Notes: generated by a model not told the origin, from the letters alone. 17,452 bases of DNA from Curvibacter sp. (GCA_003500955.1 DNQP01000221.1:19166-36617), one strand, 5' to 3'; counted from the stretch's first letter, positions 8,767-16,086 are shown. Made by a program: numbers and translations.

Positions 8767-10038
8767 TTACTTGGCGTAGGACACGCGATAGATCGCGCCG
8801 GTCTGCTCGTCGGAGACCAGCAGCGCGCCGTCGGGCATCTGCAGGAAGTAGGTCGGACGGCCCCAGAAGGTGTTGGCGGCGGGGTCGGCGAAGCCGGTCA
8901 TGAAGGGCGTGACGGTGGCGCCGCTGCCGTCCGGGTTGGCGGTGACGGCCACCACGTCGAAGCCGAACTTGGTGCTGCGGTTCCACGAGCCCTTGCGTGC
9001 CAGGAAGATGGCGTTCTTGAACACCGGCGGGAACATGTCGCCGGTGTAGAAGTGCACGCCCATGGCCGCGGCGTGCGGGCCCACGGTGGTGACGGGCAGG
9101 GTCACGCCCTCACAGGGGTTGGCCTTCTTCACGTCCGGATCGGCCACGCCCTTGGCATGGCAGTAGGGGAAGCCGAAGAAGGGCGTGCCACCCATGCCCA
9201 GCTTCCACCAGCTCGGCTTGGGCAGGCGGTTGAGTTCGTCCTCGGGGGTGTCGTCACCCATCCAGTCGCGGCCGTGGTCGCTGAACCAGAGTTCGCCGGT
9301 GACGGGGTGGAAGTCGAAGCCCACGGTGTTGCGCACGCCGGTGGCGATGACTTCCATGCCCGAGCCGTCGGCGTTGTAGCGGCGGATCTGGGCGTATTCA
9401 TCGGTGGGCAGCGTGCAGATATTGCACGGTGCGCCGAAGGGCACGTAGAGCTTGCCGTCTGGCCCGAAGCGGATGTACTTCCAGTTGTGGTGCTCCAGCG
9501 GGGGCAGCTTGAAGGCAGCCGTCATGTCCACGGGCGCCACGTTGGGGTTCTTTTCGATGCCGTCGTAGCGCAGCACCTTGTCGATGGCCATCACGTAGAG
9601 ATTGCCGTTGTGGAGGGTGGCGGCGGGCTGCTTGAGCTTGTCGACCACCACGCGGCTGGTGCGCTCCTTGCCGTTGTCGGTGATTTCGTAGACACGGCCC
9701 AGGCCGCGCGTACCGCCGTAGATCTTGCCGCTCTCGCCGCGGCTGATGGCGCGGATGCCGGGCGTGCCGGTGGACCAGACCTCGACCTTGAAGCCCGGGG
9801 GCAGGCGCAGCTTGTCCAGCGGGATTTCGGCCGCGGTGGTCACGGTGTTCTTGCCCGGCAGCGGAGCCAGCGTGGAGCTGGCCTGGCTGGCGGCCATGCC
9901 CTGCTTCCAGGCGGGCTGGCCTGCGGCCACGGCGCCTGCCGAGGGGGTGGTCGTCACCGCAGATTGCGGCGGGGTGGACTGGCAGCCAGCCAGCAGCGCG
10001 GCGAGCAGCACGCCTGCCAAGGGAATGAACTTGCGCAT
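8767..10038 (-). CDS. PQQ-dependent sugar/sorbosone dehydrogenase lipoprotein (dehydrogenase 1)
   Basis: The product is 423 residues. The signal peptide ends in lipobox LLAGC (Cys19), so it should be a lipid-anchored periplasmic protein. An Ala/Thr/Ser-rich linker runs to about 65. A six-bladed beta-propeller of the glucose/sorbosone dehydrogenase family follows, starting at LRLPPGFKVEVW. EHHNWKY (His183/His184) aligns with the catalytic-base histidine of soluble PQQ-glucose dehydrogenase, and GVRN (Arg236) with its PQQ-binding arginine. HGRDWMGDD and GSWNRS are conserved propeller motifs, and the protein ends GAIYRVSYAK. Cys205/Cys208 (CNIC) lack a heme histidine and may form a disulfide. 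The start at ATG 10038 is supported by GGAG (10045-10048). The reaction would be oxidation of an aldose or other alcohol with electrons to cytochrome c; the substrate is unknown. Confidence 0.88.
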   Translation of the reverse strand: MRKFIPLAGVLLAALLAGCQSTPPQSAVTTTPSAGAVAAGQPAWKQGMAASQASSTLAPLPGKNTVTTAAEIPLDKLRLPPGFKVEVWSTGTPGIRAISRGESGKIYGGTRGLGRVYEITDNGKERTSRVVVDKLKQPAATLHNGNLYVMAIDKVLRYDGIEKNPNVAPVDMTAAFKLPPLEHHNWKYIRFGPDGKLYVPFGAPCNICTLPTDEYAQIRRYNADGSGMEVIATGVRNTVGFDFHPVTGELWFSDHGRDWMGDDTPEDELNRLPKPSWWKLGMGGTPFFGFPYCHAKGVADPDVKKANPCEGVTLPVTTVGPHAAAMGVHFYTGDMFPPVFKNAIFLARKGSWNRSTKFGFDVVAVTANPDGSGATVTPFMTGFADPAANTFWGRPTYFLQMPDGALLVSDEQTGAIYRVSYAK

Positions 10039-10291
10039 GTGTATCTCCGGAGAAGTTCTCGTTGATTTAAACCGACCGATCGTAGGCATGGTGCACATTG
10101 GTTCATCTAGGGTTTCCACGGAGAGTTCATGCGCTGCGCACACTAAGCGATATAAGAAATATTGATGGGCGTGGCGCCGAAGATCGGTGTGCTGTGCTTT
10201 GGTGTTGATTGGTCGATGCGCCGTCTTGCGCCGAGTGTTCCAAATCGAGACACAACAGCCCCACTGCCAACGTGACTTGCTTCCTGCCGCC

Positions 10292-10320
10292 TTGCACGAC
10301 CTCCAGCGTGTGGGCTTAAT
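10292..10320 (+). promoter_or_regulatory. possible sigma-70 promoter of dehydrogenase 2
   Basis: TTGCAC (10292-10297), a 17-bp spacer and CTTAAT (10315-10320) would start transcription near 10327, about 53 nt before the ATG. Both hexamers are imperfect. Confidence 0.33.
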
Positions 10321-10327
10321 CAGCAGA

Positions 10328-10351
10328 CCGGTGCGCCGGGTGGCGCGCCGG
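10328..10351 (+). promoter_or_regulatory. stable hairpin in the leader of dehydrogenase 2
   Basis: CCGGTGCGCC (10328-10337) pairs with GGCGCGCCGG (10342-10351) over ten positions, one of them a G-U pair, around a GGGT loop. No U-run follows, so it is not a terminator. It lies about 16 nt before the SD AGAGGAG (10368-10374), at the predicted 5' end of the mRNA. Confidence 0.6.
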
Positions 10352-10379
10352 ACAGACCTAGAAAACCAGAGGAGCAAAC

Positions 10380-11660
10380 ATGATCACACGTAAGCTGGGC
10401 CTGGCCCTGCTCGCGGCGGGCTTCGCCGCCGCGGCCGCAGCGCAATCGGGCCGGGACAATCTGTCCACGCTCAAGCAGATGAAGGTGGCCTCCACCGATC
10501 TGAACATCCCGGTCGTGCCGCAGGAAGGGCGCAACGCCGACGCGATCCGCGCCAACCTGAAGAACGTCAAGCTGCCGCCGGGCTTCAAGATCGAGCTCTA
10601 TGCGGTGGTGCCCGATGCGCGCCACATGGCCGTCGCACCGTCCACCAACATGCTCTTCGTGGGCACACGCAAGACGCGCGTGTGGGCCGTGACCGACCGC
10701 AACGGTGATGGCGCGGCCGACGAGGTCAAGGCCTTTGCGCCCTCGCTGAACTTCAAGGTGCCCAACGGCGTGTGCTGGACCAAGGACGGTTTCCTGATCG
10801 TGGTGGAGCACAACCGCGTGCTCAACTTCCCGGCGGCCGAGTTCTTCTACGAGGGCCCGGACGTGGCGGTGATCGAAGTGGTGCCGCAGGGCAAGCTGAT
10901 CCCCGAGGACGAGGAGTCCTTCAACCACGGCGCGCGCACCTGCCGCGTCAGCGACGACGGCCGCCTCTACATCACCCTGGGCCAGCCCTACAACGTGCAG
11001 CCCAAGGAGAAGGTGGCGCTGTACGAGAAGATCGGCATCGGCGGCATGATCGCGCTGGACCCGTTTGACGGCTCCAAGCGCGAGGTGGTGGCTGTGGGCG
11101 TGCGCAACTCGGTGGGCATGGACATCAACCCGCGCGACAAGACCGTGTGGTTCACCGACAACCAGACCGACGGCATGGGCGACGACATCCCGCCGGGCGA
11201 GCTCAACCGCATCACGCAAAAGGGCGGCGAGCACTTCGGCTACCCCTACATCCACGGCAACAACATCCAGATCGCCGGCACCGCGGCCGCGCCCGATCTC
11301 AAGGACATGAAGGCCCCGGCCAAGTGGACCAAGCCGCAGGTGGAGTTCCCCGCGCACCAGGCGCAGCTGGGCATGACCTTCTACAACGGCAAGATGTTCC
11401 CGGCCAAGTACCAGGGCGGGGTCTTCGTGGCCGCGCACGGCTCGTGGAACCGCAGCAAGCCCAGCGGCGCGCTGATCGACTTCGTGGCGATCAAGCCCGA
11501 TGGCACGGCCGGCAAGCACGAGGTCTTTGCCGAGGGCTGGCTGGACGCCAACGGCGTCTACAAGGGCCGCCCGGTGGACGTGGCCGTGATGAAGGACGGC
11601 TCGCTGCTGATCTCGGATGACTATGTGGGCGCGATCTACCGCGTGACGTACAGCAACTGA
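10380..11660 (+). CDS. PQQ-dependent sugar/sorbosone dehydrogenase, soluble periplasmic (dehydrogenase 2)
   Basis: The product is 426 residues. It has a Sec signal peptide (cleavage about AAA/QSG, near residue 22) but no lipobox, unlike its two neighbours in the window. The propeller domain begins at VKLPPGFKIELYAV. DRNGDGAAD (106-114) looks like a calcium-binding loop. FNHGART (His183) and GVRN (Arg242) match the catalytic histidine and the PQQ-contacting arginine of the glucose/sorbosone dehydrogenase family. GELNRIT, GEHFGYPY, HGSWNRS and GAIYRVTYSN are shared with dehydrogenase 1, so the two are paralogs. ATG at 10380 follows a strong SD (AGAGGAG). The gene is divergent from dehydrogenase 1 and is followed by a terminator and a cytochrome c gene. 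Substrate unknown. Confidence 0.9.
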   Translation: MITRKLGLALLAAGFAAAAAAQSGRDNLSTLKQMKVASTDLNIPVVPQEGRNADAIRANLKNVKLPPGFKIELYAVVPDARHMAVAPSTNMLFVGTRKTRVWAVTDRNGDGAADEVKAFAPSLNFKVPNGVCWTKDGFLIVVEHNRVLNFPAAEFFYEGPDVAVIEVVPQGKLIPEDEESFNHGARTCRVSDDGRLYITLGQPYNVQPKEKVALYEKIGIGGMIALDPFDGSKREVVAVGVRNSVGMDINPRDKTVWFTDNQTDGMGDDIPPGELNRITQKGGEHFGYPYIHGNNIQIAGTAAAPDLKDMKAPAKWTKPQVEFPAHQAQLGMTFYNGKMFPAKYQGGVFVAAHGSWNRSKPSGALIDFVAIKPDGTAGKHEVFAEGWLDANGVYKGRPVDVAVMKDGSLLISDDYVGAIYRVTYSN

Positions 11661-11675
11661 GCGGTCTGAGCCGAT

Positions 11676-11711
11676 GCGACGGAGGTCGTGACGATCTCCG
11701 TCGCTTTTTTT
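11676..11711 (+). terminator. intrinsic terminator between dehydrogenase 2 and cytochrome c
   Basis: The arms GCGACGGAG (11676-11684) and CTCCGTCGC (11696-11704) surround an 11-nt loop and are followed by seven T. The cytochrome SD begins only a few bases later. Confidence 0.9.
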
Positions 11712-11726
11712 GAGAGGGAGGTTTGC

Positions 11727-12056
11727 GTGAAGCAACGCATGATGATGGCCGGCCTGTGGGCTGGCCTGGGTTGGGCCCTGGCGACGACGGCGCACGCCGA
11801 TGCGGTGGCCGGCAAGATGCGCGCGGCCACGGCCTGCGCGGTCTGCCATGGGCCGCAAGGCCTGTCCATGCAGCCCAACGTGCCGCACCTGGCCGGGCAG
11901 CCCGAGATCTACCTGGTGGAGCAGCTGCGCAACTACCGCAGCGGCAAGCGCCACCACGAGGTGATGAGCGTGATCGCCAAGCCGCTGAGTGACCAGGACA
12001 TCGACAACCTGGCGCGCTGGTACGCCTCGTTGCAGCTGTCGGTGCAGGAGCCCTGA
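11727..12056 (+). CDS. monoheme cytochrome c (class I), periplasmic
   Basis: The product is 109 residues. GTG at 11727 is the chosen start because GGGAGG (11715-11720) stands six bases before it. An in-frame ATG at 11688 would lie inside the terminator stem and is rejected. A signal peptide covers residues 1 to about 24 (AHA/DA). CAVCH at 37-41 binds heme, PHLAGQPEIYLVEQL follows, and Met80 (HHEVMSVIA) is the likely sixth ligand. It resembles one half of a cytochrome c4 or a c553-type protein. It sits downstream of dehydrogenase 2 with a terminator between, so it probably accepts electrons from that enzyme. It converges with the next cytochrome gene. Confidence 0.9.
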   Translation: MKQRMMMAGLWAGLGWALATTAHADAVAGKMRAATACAVCHGPQGLSMQPNVPHLAGQPEIYLVEQLRNYRSGKRHHEVMSVIAKPLSDQDIDNLARWYASLQLSVQEP

Positions 12057-12061
12057 GGCCG

Positions 12062-12080
12062 CCGGGCTGCGAACGCCCGG
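12062..12080. terminator. weak hairpin between convergent cytochrome genes
   Basis: CCGGGC (12062-12067) and GCCCGG (12075-12080) can pair in the 31-bp gap between two convergent stop codons. The U-tract after it is poor on both strands. Confidence 0.35.
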
Positions 12081-12087
12081 TCTTCGC

Positions 12088-12405
12088 TCACTTGCGCGTG
12101 AGGATCCAGCGCGCCAACGTCAGCGCTTCGGCTTCGCTGACCTGGGGCTGGGCCGGCATGGGGACCTGGCCCCAGACGCCGACGCTGCCCTCGCGCACCT
12201 TGCGGGCGAGTTTTTCGTCCATGCCTTGCTCGTCAGCGTATTTGGTGGCGATGCTCTTGAACGAGGGGCCGAGGTGGTTTCTGTCGACCCGATGGCAGGC
12301 AAAACAGTTCTTGGTCTTGTACAACTCGTCCTCGTCAGCCAGTGCCTGGCCAGCGGGCGCCAGCAGCCCCAAGGCGATGAGGGTGCAGATGGATGCAAAC
12401 TTCAC
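12088..12405 (-). CDS. cytochrome c-551/c-552-like monoheme protein, periplasmic
   Basis: The product is 105 residues. GTG at 12405 is chosen because GAGGAG precedes it by five bases and because it begins a clean signal peptide (residues 1-23, ALA/DEDE). The frame continues upstream for 20 codons, but through the terminator hairpin. CFACH (34-38) is the heme site, followed by GPSFKSIATKYA, and VPMPAQ (Met83) supplies the axial methionine. This is the classical c-551 (c8) pattern, unlike the two c4-like cytochromes nearby. It is the downstream partner of dehydrogenase 3, again separated by a terminator. Its likely role is carrying electrons from that enzyme to a terminal oxidase or reductase. 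Confidence 0.92.
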   Translation of the reverse strand: MKFASICTLIALGLLAPAGQALADEDELYKTKNCFACHRVDRNHLGPSFKSIATKYADEQGMDEKLARKVREGSVGVWGQVPMPAQPQVSEAEALTLARWILTRK

Positions 12406-12423
12406 GGGATCTCCTCTGATTCC

Positions 12424-12454
12424 AAAAAGCGTGGGAGCCCCGGGGCTCCCACGC
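12424..12454 (-). terminator. intrinsic terminator between dehydrogenase 3 and cytochrome c-551
   Basis: The contiguous 13-bp arms GCGTGGGAGCCCC (12429-12441) and GGGGCTCCCACGC (12442-12454) form a perfect palindrome, in practice an 11-bp stem with a 4-nt loop. Five T follow in the minus direction. The cytochrome GTG lies 18 nt beyond. Confidence 0.88.
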
Positions 12455-12483
12455 GTCACGCGCACAGGTTCAAGGCTGGCGCA

Positions 12484-13749
12484 TCAGTTCGGCGTCAGCC
12501 GCGCGATCGAGCCCTCGTCGGTGGCCACGTACAGGCTGCCGTCCGGGCCCTGGACCAGGGAGCGGAAGCGCGCGGCCGGCATGGGCAGGTTGACCGTGGT
12601 GCGCTTCGCAGACTGGCCGTCCGCCGCGATGTCCAGGATGTCGATGCGGTTGCCCACGGGCGTGCCGTGGATGCCGATGCCGCCAAAGCCCACCGCGAGT
12701 TTTCCGTTCCAGCCCTTCCACTGCGGACCGGCCAGGAAGGTGGTGCCGAACATGCCCTGCGACAGGCCATCGTTGTTCCACGCGGGGCGCATGGCGTTCG
12801 GATAGGTCTTGGTGTCCGTCATGGGCATGAAGGCCGCGCGTTCCTTCGGGTCCATCGCGCCCATCTGGTTCGGGCTGTAGCCGCAGTAGTTGTCCGGGCA
12901 GGCACCGCGGCCACCCACATTGGGACGCGGATCCCAGCCGGCATTGCCGCCAGGCACCAGCGCGGTGACCTCGTCGCTGTGCCAGGGGCCGTTCTCGGCC
13001 GTGTAGGGCTGGTTGGTTCCGGGACGGAAGGTGATGCCCTGCGGGTTGCGATGGCCGTAGGTGTAGATGCGCGGATCGAAGCCGGCCGGTGCGCCGTTGC
13101 CCGGCGCGGCCTTGCCGTCGCGGTCGATGCGCAGCACCTTGCCGCCGATGAGCGTGGGGCTTTGCGGTACGACGCCGTTGTGGGTGTCGCCCGTGGTCAC
13201 GTAGAGGTAGCCATCACCGGGGCTGAAGCGGATGCGACCGCCGTTGTGCGCGCCCGGCCCGCCGAAGGGGTGGTCACTGGCGCGCGGCTTGTAGGGGATG
13301 TCGGTCACGATGTCGGTGCGCTCCGCCACCGCGGTCAGCGTGTCGTTGAGGCGCAGCCGCAACACGCGGTTCGTCCCGGGCGCGGTCATGCTCGAAGACG
13401 AGTAGACATAGACCGTGCGGTTGTTCTGGAAGTTGGGATCGGCGGCCACCCCGGCCATGCCCGCCTGGCCTTCGCAGAACAGGTCATTGGCCGTGGAGCC
13501 GTAGCCCTTGGCATCCTTCATGCCCAGGATCTTGGACACGTTGCCATTGGCTCGTCGCACCGAGAGACCCAGACACTTCTCGGTGTAGAACATGGTGCCG
13601 TCGGACAGGAAGGCCATGTCCCAAGGGCTGTCGAGCTTGTCCAGCACCGGGCTGTAGGTCAGCCGAGGGCCCTCGGGGACGCTGGTGGTGGTGGTGGCGC
13701 AGCCCGCGAACAAGGCGGGTATGGCCGCAAGAAGAAGTAACCGCTTCAT
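12484..13749 (-). CDS. PQQ-dependent aldose-type sugar dehydrogenase lipoprotein (dehydrogenase 3)
   Basis: The product is 421 residues with lipobox LFAGC (Cys17), so a lipid-anchored periplasmic protein. The propeller begins at LDKLDSPWDMAFL. It carries the clearest glucose/sorbosone dehydrogenase signatures of the three: GAHNGGRIRF with His168 (catalytic base), GHRNPQG with Arg234 (PQQ contact), and ENGPWHSDEV with Glu252. It resembles aldose sugar dehydrogenases (Asd/YliI type) more than its two neighbours do. Extra cysteines (Cys284, Cys289) lie in an insertion. ATG at 13749 follows AGGAG by about eight bases; the frame continues 24 codons upstream without an SD. A strong promoter and an inverted repeat precede it, and a cytochrome c-551 gene follows. 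Confidence 0.9.
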   Translation of the reverse strand: MKRLLLLAAIPALFAGCATTTTSVPEGPRLTYSPVLDKLDSPWDMAFLSDGTMFYTEKCLGLSVRRANGNVSKILGMKDAKGYGSTANDLFCEGQAGMAGVAADPNFQNNRTVYVYSSSSMTAPGTNRVLRLRLNDTLTAVAERTDIVTDIPYKPRASDHPFGGPGAHNGGRIRFSPGDGYLYVTTGDTHNGVVPQSPTLIGGKVLRIDRDGKAAPGNGAPAGFDPRIYTYGHRNPQGITFRPGTNQPYTAENGPWHSDEVTALVPGGNAGWDPRPNVGGRGACPDNYCGYSPNQMGAMDPKERAAFMPMTDTKTYPNAMRPAWNNDGLSQGMFGTTFLAGPQWKGWNGKLAVGFGGIGIHGTPVGNRIDILDIAADGQSAKRTTVNLPMPAARFRSLVQGPDGSLYVATDEGSIARLTPN

Positions 13750-13807
13750 CGCTTGTCTCCTGGTTGGTTTGATTTGGTTTGGCTTGCCGCTCTCTCGTCT
13801 GAAGAGG

Positions 13808-13836
13808 GCGTTCTCTCTCATGAGATGGGAGAACGC
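13808..13836. promoter_or_regulatory. nested inverted repeat at the start site of dehydrogenase 3
   Basis: GCGTTCTC (13808-13815) and GAGAACGC (13829-13836) flank the perfect palindrome TCTCATGAGA (13816-13825). It covers about -1 to +28 of the predicted transcript, where a repressor site or a 5' hairpin would act. Confidence 0.5.
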
Positions 13837-13841
13837 ATTTC

Positions 13842-13869
13842 ATGATAGGTGCGCGCATGGGGGTGTCAA
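13842..13869 (-). promoter_or_regulatory. sigma-70 promoter of dehydrogenase 3
   Basis: On the minus strand a perfect TTGACA (13864-13869) and TATCAT (13842-13847, five of six) are separated by 16 bp. The predicted start is near 13835, leaving a leader of about 86 nt before the ATG. Confidence 0.7.
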
Positions 13870-13960
13870 GCGCAGAACAAAAGGCCGGCTGGCAACAGTG
13901 CCAATTTCGCGGGCGCGCCGAGTGCGGCGTTTTCGCGCATGATGCGCGACGGCCTGGAGC

Positions 13961-13974
13961 GTGATGCATGTCAC
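13961..13974. promoter_or_regulatory. Crp-type half-site pair upstream of the PqqU-like gene
   Basis: GTGA-N6-TCAC is the core of the Crp consensus (TGTGA-N6-TCACA). It is centred about 61 bp before the receptor GTG. A second interrupted palindrome (CGCGCAT-G-ATGCGCG, 13934-13948) lies just upstream. No clear -10 was found between the site and the gene. Confidence 0.4.
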
Positions 13975-14028
13975 CCGCCGGCCGCCCGGCCCCGCGTCGG
14001 GAACAGAACAAAACGAGGAGACTGAACC

Positions 14029-16086
14029 GTGAGAAAAAAGACCATCGCCCTGGTCGTGGCGACCCTGGGCGCTGCGCCGTTGTCCGCACAGACGCTGGAA
14101 GATGTCGTCATCTCGGCTTCGCGCGCCCAGCAGCGCAGCTTTGATGCGCCGGCGTCCATCGAGTCGGTGGAGCGCGAGACCATCCAGAGTGCGGGCCCGC
14201 AGGTCAATCTGTCGGAGTCGCTGACCCGTGTGCCCGGCCTGACCATCCTGAACCGGCAGAACTACGCGCAGGACCTGCAGGTGTCGATCCGCGGCTTCGG
14301 GGCACGCTCGGCCTTCGGCATCCGCGGCATCCGCCTGCTGATCGACGGCATTCCGGCCACCACACCTGACGGGCAGGGTCAGGGATCGTCCATCGCGCTC
14401 ACGTCCACCGAGCGCATCGAGGTGCTGCGCGGGCCGCTGGCGCTGATGTACGGCAACTCGGCCGGCGGCGTGATCCAGGCCTGGACGCGCGAGGCGCCCG
14501 AGGTGCCCGAGTTCAGCGTGCAGGGCTATGTGGGTTCTTACGGCCTGCGGCGCAGCGACGTGCAGATGGCCGGCCGCGTGGGCACGGTGGGCCTGGTGGC
14601 CGACTACAGCACCTTGAGCACCGACGGCTACCGCGACAACAGCGCCACCGAGCGCAAGCAGTTCAACAGCAAGATCAGCTTCGGACCCGATGCGGGCACG
14701 CGTGTGAACCTGGTGTTCAACCACTTCGACATGCCGTTGGCGCAGGACCCGGTGGGGCTACGCGCGGATCAGCTGGCGGCAAACCCGCAGCAGGCGGGGA
14801 CCAATGCGGTCAGCGCGCGTCTGCGCAAGATCACGAGCCAGAGCCAGGCGGGCAGCTCCGTGACGCATGCCCTGGATGCCAACCGCTCTGTGACCGCCCG
14901 GCTTTACTACGGCACACGGGAGAACTTGCAGTACCTGCCCACCAATTGGGTGGGCTTGAACCGTGATTACTATGGCGCTGGCCTGCAGTACAACGTGCAG
15001 ACACGATGGGGTGATCGGCCCGTGAACTGGGTGGCCGGTTATGAGTACGACTACTCCACGGAGCGTCGCCAATCCGGTGGTGTGAGCGGCGGCGAAAAGA
15101 GCGGTGCGATCACCCGCAACGAGGACAACCGTGCACGCAACAGCGATGCGTTTGGCCAAGCCACGGTGTTGATGGCAGAGCGTTGGTCGGCCACGGCGGG
15201 ACTGCGGGCCAGCACCGTGCGTATCGCCAGCGAAGATTACTTCCTCAGCAACGGCAACGGCTCGGGTGATGTGCGCTACAGCGCGACCAATCCGGTGCTG
15301 GGTTTGACCTGGCATGCGCTCGATACGCTCAACGTCTATGCCAACTACGGCAAGGGTTTCGAGACGCCGACGCTGGTGGAGGTGGCCTATACCGGAACAG
15401 GCGCACCCAACTTCAATCCCAACATCAACGCGGCACGCAGCCAGCACTACGAGCTGGGCAGCAAGTGGGTGCCCAATCCACGCTCGCGCGTGGACTTCAC
15501 GCTGTTCCGCATTCAGACCACCGATGAGATCGTGGTTGCGGTCAGCAGCGGCGGCAGCACCGCCTACAAGAACGCCCCTGGAACCACCCGCACCGGCTGG
15601 GAGCTGGGCGGGCGGACCTTGCTGAGCCCGAACTGGCGAGCCCAGCTCTCGGCTTCCTCGGTCGATGCGCAGTTCACGCAAACGTTTGTGAGCAATGGCG
15701 CGACGGTGAACGAGGGCAACCGTATGCCTGGCATTCCCCAGAACTTCCTGTTCTCGGAACTCTTGTGGTCGTCCCGGGCGCTCGACACGGCACCGCGTGC
15801 CGCGCGCCTGGGCACGCAGGCCGGTGTGGAGCTGGTGCGTGCGGGCCGCCTGTATGCCAACGACACCAACACCGCCAGCGCCGATGGCTACGCCATCGCC
15901 CATCTCAAGGCCAGCCACGGCTGGGCGGTGGGCCAGGGCAACCTCACCGCCTATGCGCGCATCGACAACGTGGGCGACAAGGCCTATGTGGGCTCGGTCA
16001 TCGTGAACCAGGCGGCGAGCCAGTTCTACGAGCCCGCACCGGGCCGCAACTGGACGCTGGGGGCGCGGCTGAACGTGCCCTTGTGA
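14029..16086 (+). CDS. pqqU: TonB-dependent outer-membrane receptor, PqqU/YncD-like (PQQ importer)
   Basis: The product is 685 residues. GTG at 14029 follows AGGAG (14016-14020). Residues 1-20 are a signal peptide (LSA/QTL). LEDVVISAS (about 23-31) fits a TonB box. The plug domain follows (NLSESLTRVPGL, RQNYAQDL, RGFG, DGIPAT, RIEVLRGP, GNSAGGV), then a long beta-barrel. The plug, TTDEIVV, SSGG, NRMPGI, YVGSVIVN and YEPAPGRN segments recall E. coli YncD, recently shown to import PQQ and renamed PqqU. That comparison is from memory, not an alignment. It lies beside three PQQ-dehydrogenase genes and no pqq biosynthesis gene, which supports PQQ uptake. Its stop abuts the stop of the convergent regulator gene. 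Confidence 0.87.
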   Translation: MRKKTIALVVATLGAAPLSAQTLEDVVISASRAQQRSFDAPASIESVERETIQSAGPQVNLSESLTRVPGLTILNRQNYAQDLQVSIRGFGARSAFGIRGIRLLIDGIPATTPDGQGQGSSIALTSTERIEVLRGPLALMYGNSAGGVIQAWTREAPEVPEFSVQGYVGSYGLRRSDVQMAGRVGTVGLVADYSTLSTDGYRDNSATERKQFNSKISFGPDAGTRVNLVFNHFDMPLAQDPVGLRADQLAANPQQAGTNAVSARLRKITSQSQAGSSVTHALDANRSVTARLYYGTRENLQYLPTNWVGLNRDYYGAGLQYNVQTRWGDRPVNWVAGYEYDYSTERRQSGGVSGGEKSGAITRNEDNRARNSDAFGQATVLMAERWSATAGLRASTVRIASEDYFLSNGNGSGDVRYSATNPVLGLTWHALDTLNVYANYGKGFETPTLVEVAYTGTGAPNFNPNINAARSQHYELGSKWVPNPRSRVDFTLFRIQTTDEIVVAVSSGGSTAYKNAPGTTRTGWELGGRTLLSPNWRAQLSASSVDAQFTQTFVSNGATVNEGNRMPGIPQNFLFSELLWSSRALDTAPRAARLGTQAGVELVRAGRLYANDTNTASADGYAIAHLKASHGWAVGQGNLTAYARIDNVGDKAYVGSVIVNQAASQFYEPAPGRNWTLGARLNVPL

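Larger units (their letters stand above)
10039..10379. promoter_or_regulatory. divergent intergenic region between two dehydrogenase genes
   Basis: These 341 bp hold no supported gene. They contain the SD of dehydrogenase 1, which overlaps the palindrome TCTCCGGAGA (10044-10053). An AT-rich patch (GATATAAGAAATATTGAT) lies around 10148-10165 and may hold a promoter, but I could not pair it with a good -35. The leader elements of dehydrogenase 2 are listed separately. Confidence 0.5.

Noticed and set aside
9409..9430. CNIC in dehydrogenase 1 as a heme-binding site
   Set aside because: No histidine follows the second cysteine, so it is not a CXXCH motif.
7126..10065. A 979-codon open frame on the plus strand
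   Set aside because: It lies antisense to rluF, the c4 gene and dehydrogenase 1, all with clear family motifs. Its Gly/Ala/His/Val-rich translation is typical of the antisense of GC-rich genes.
10320..11957. A 545-codon open frame on the minus strand
   Set aside because: It is antisense to dehydrogenase 2 and the cytochrome gene, which have signal peptides, SD sequences and conserved motifs.
11989..13740. A 583-codon open frame on the plus strand
   Set aside because: It is antisense to dehydrogenase 3 and the c-551 gene, and has no recognisable domain.
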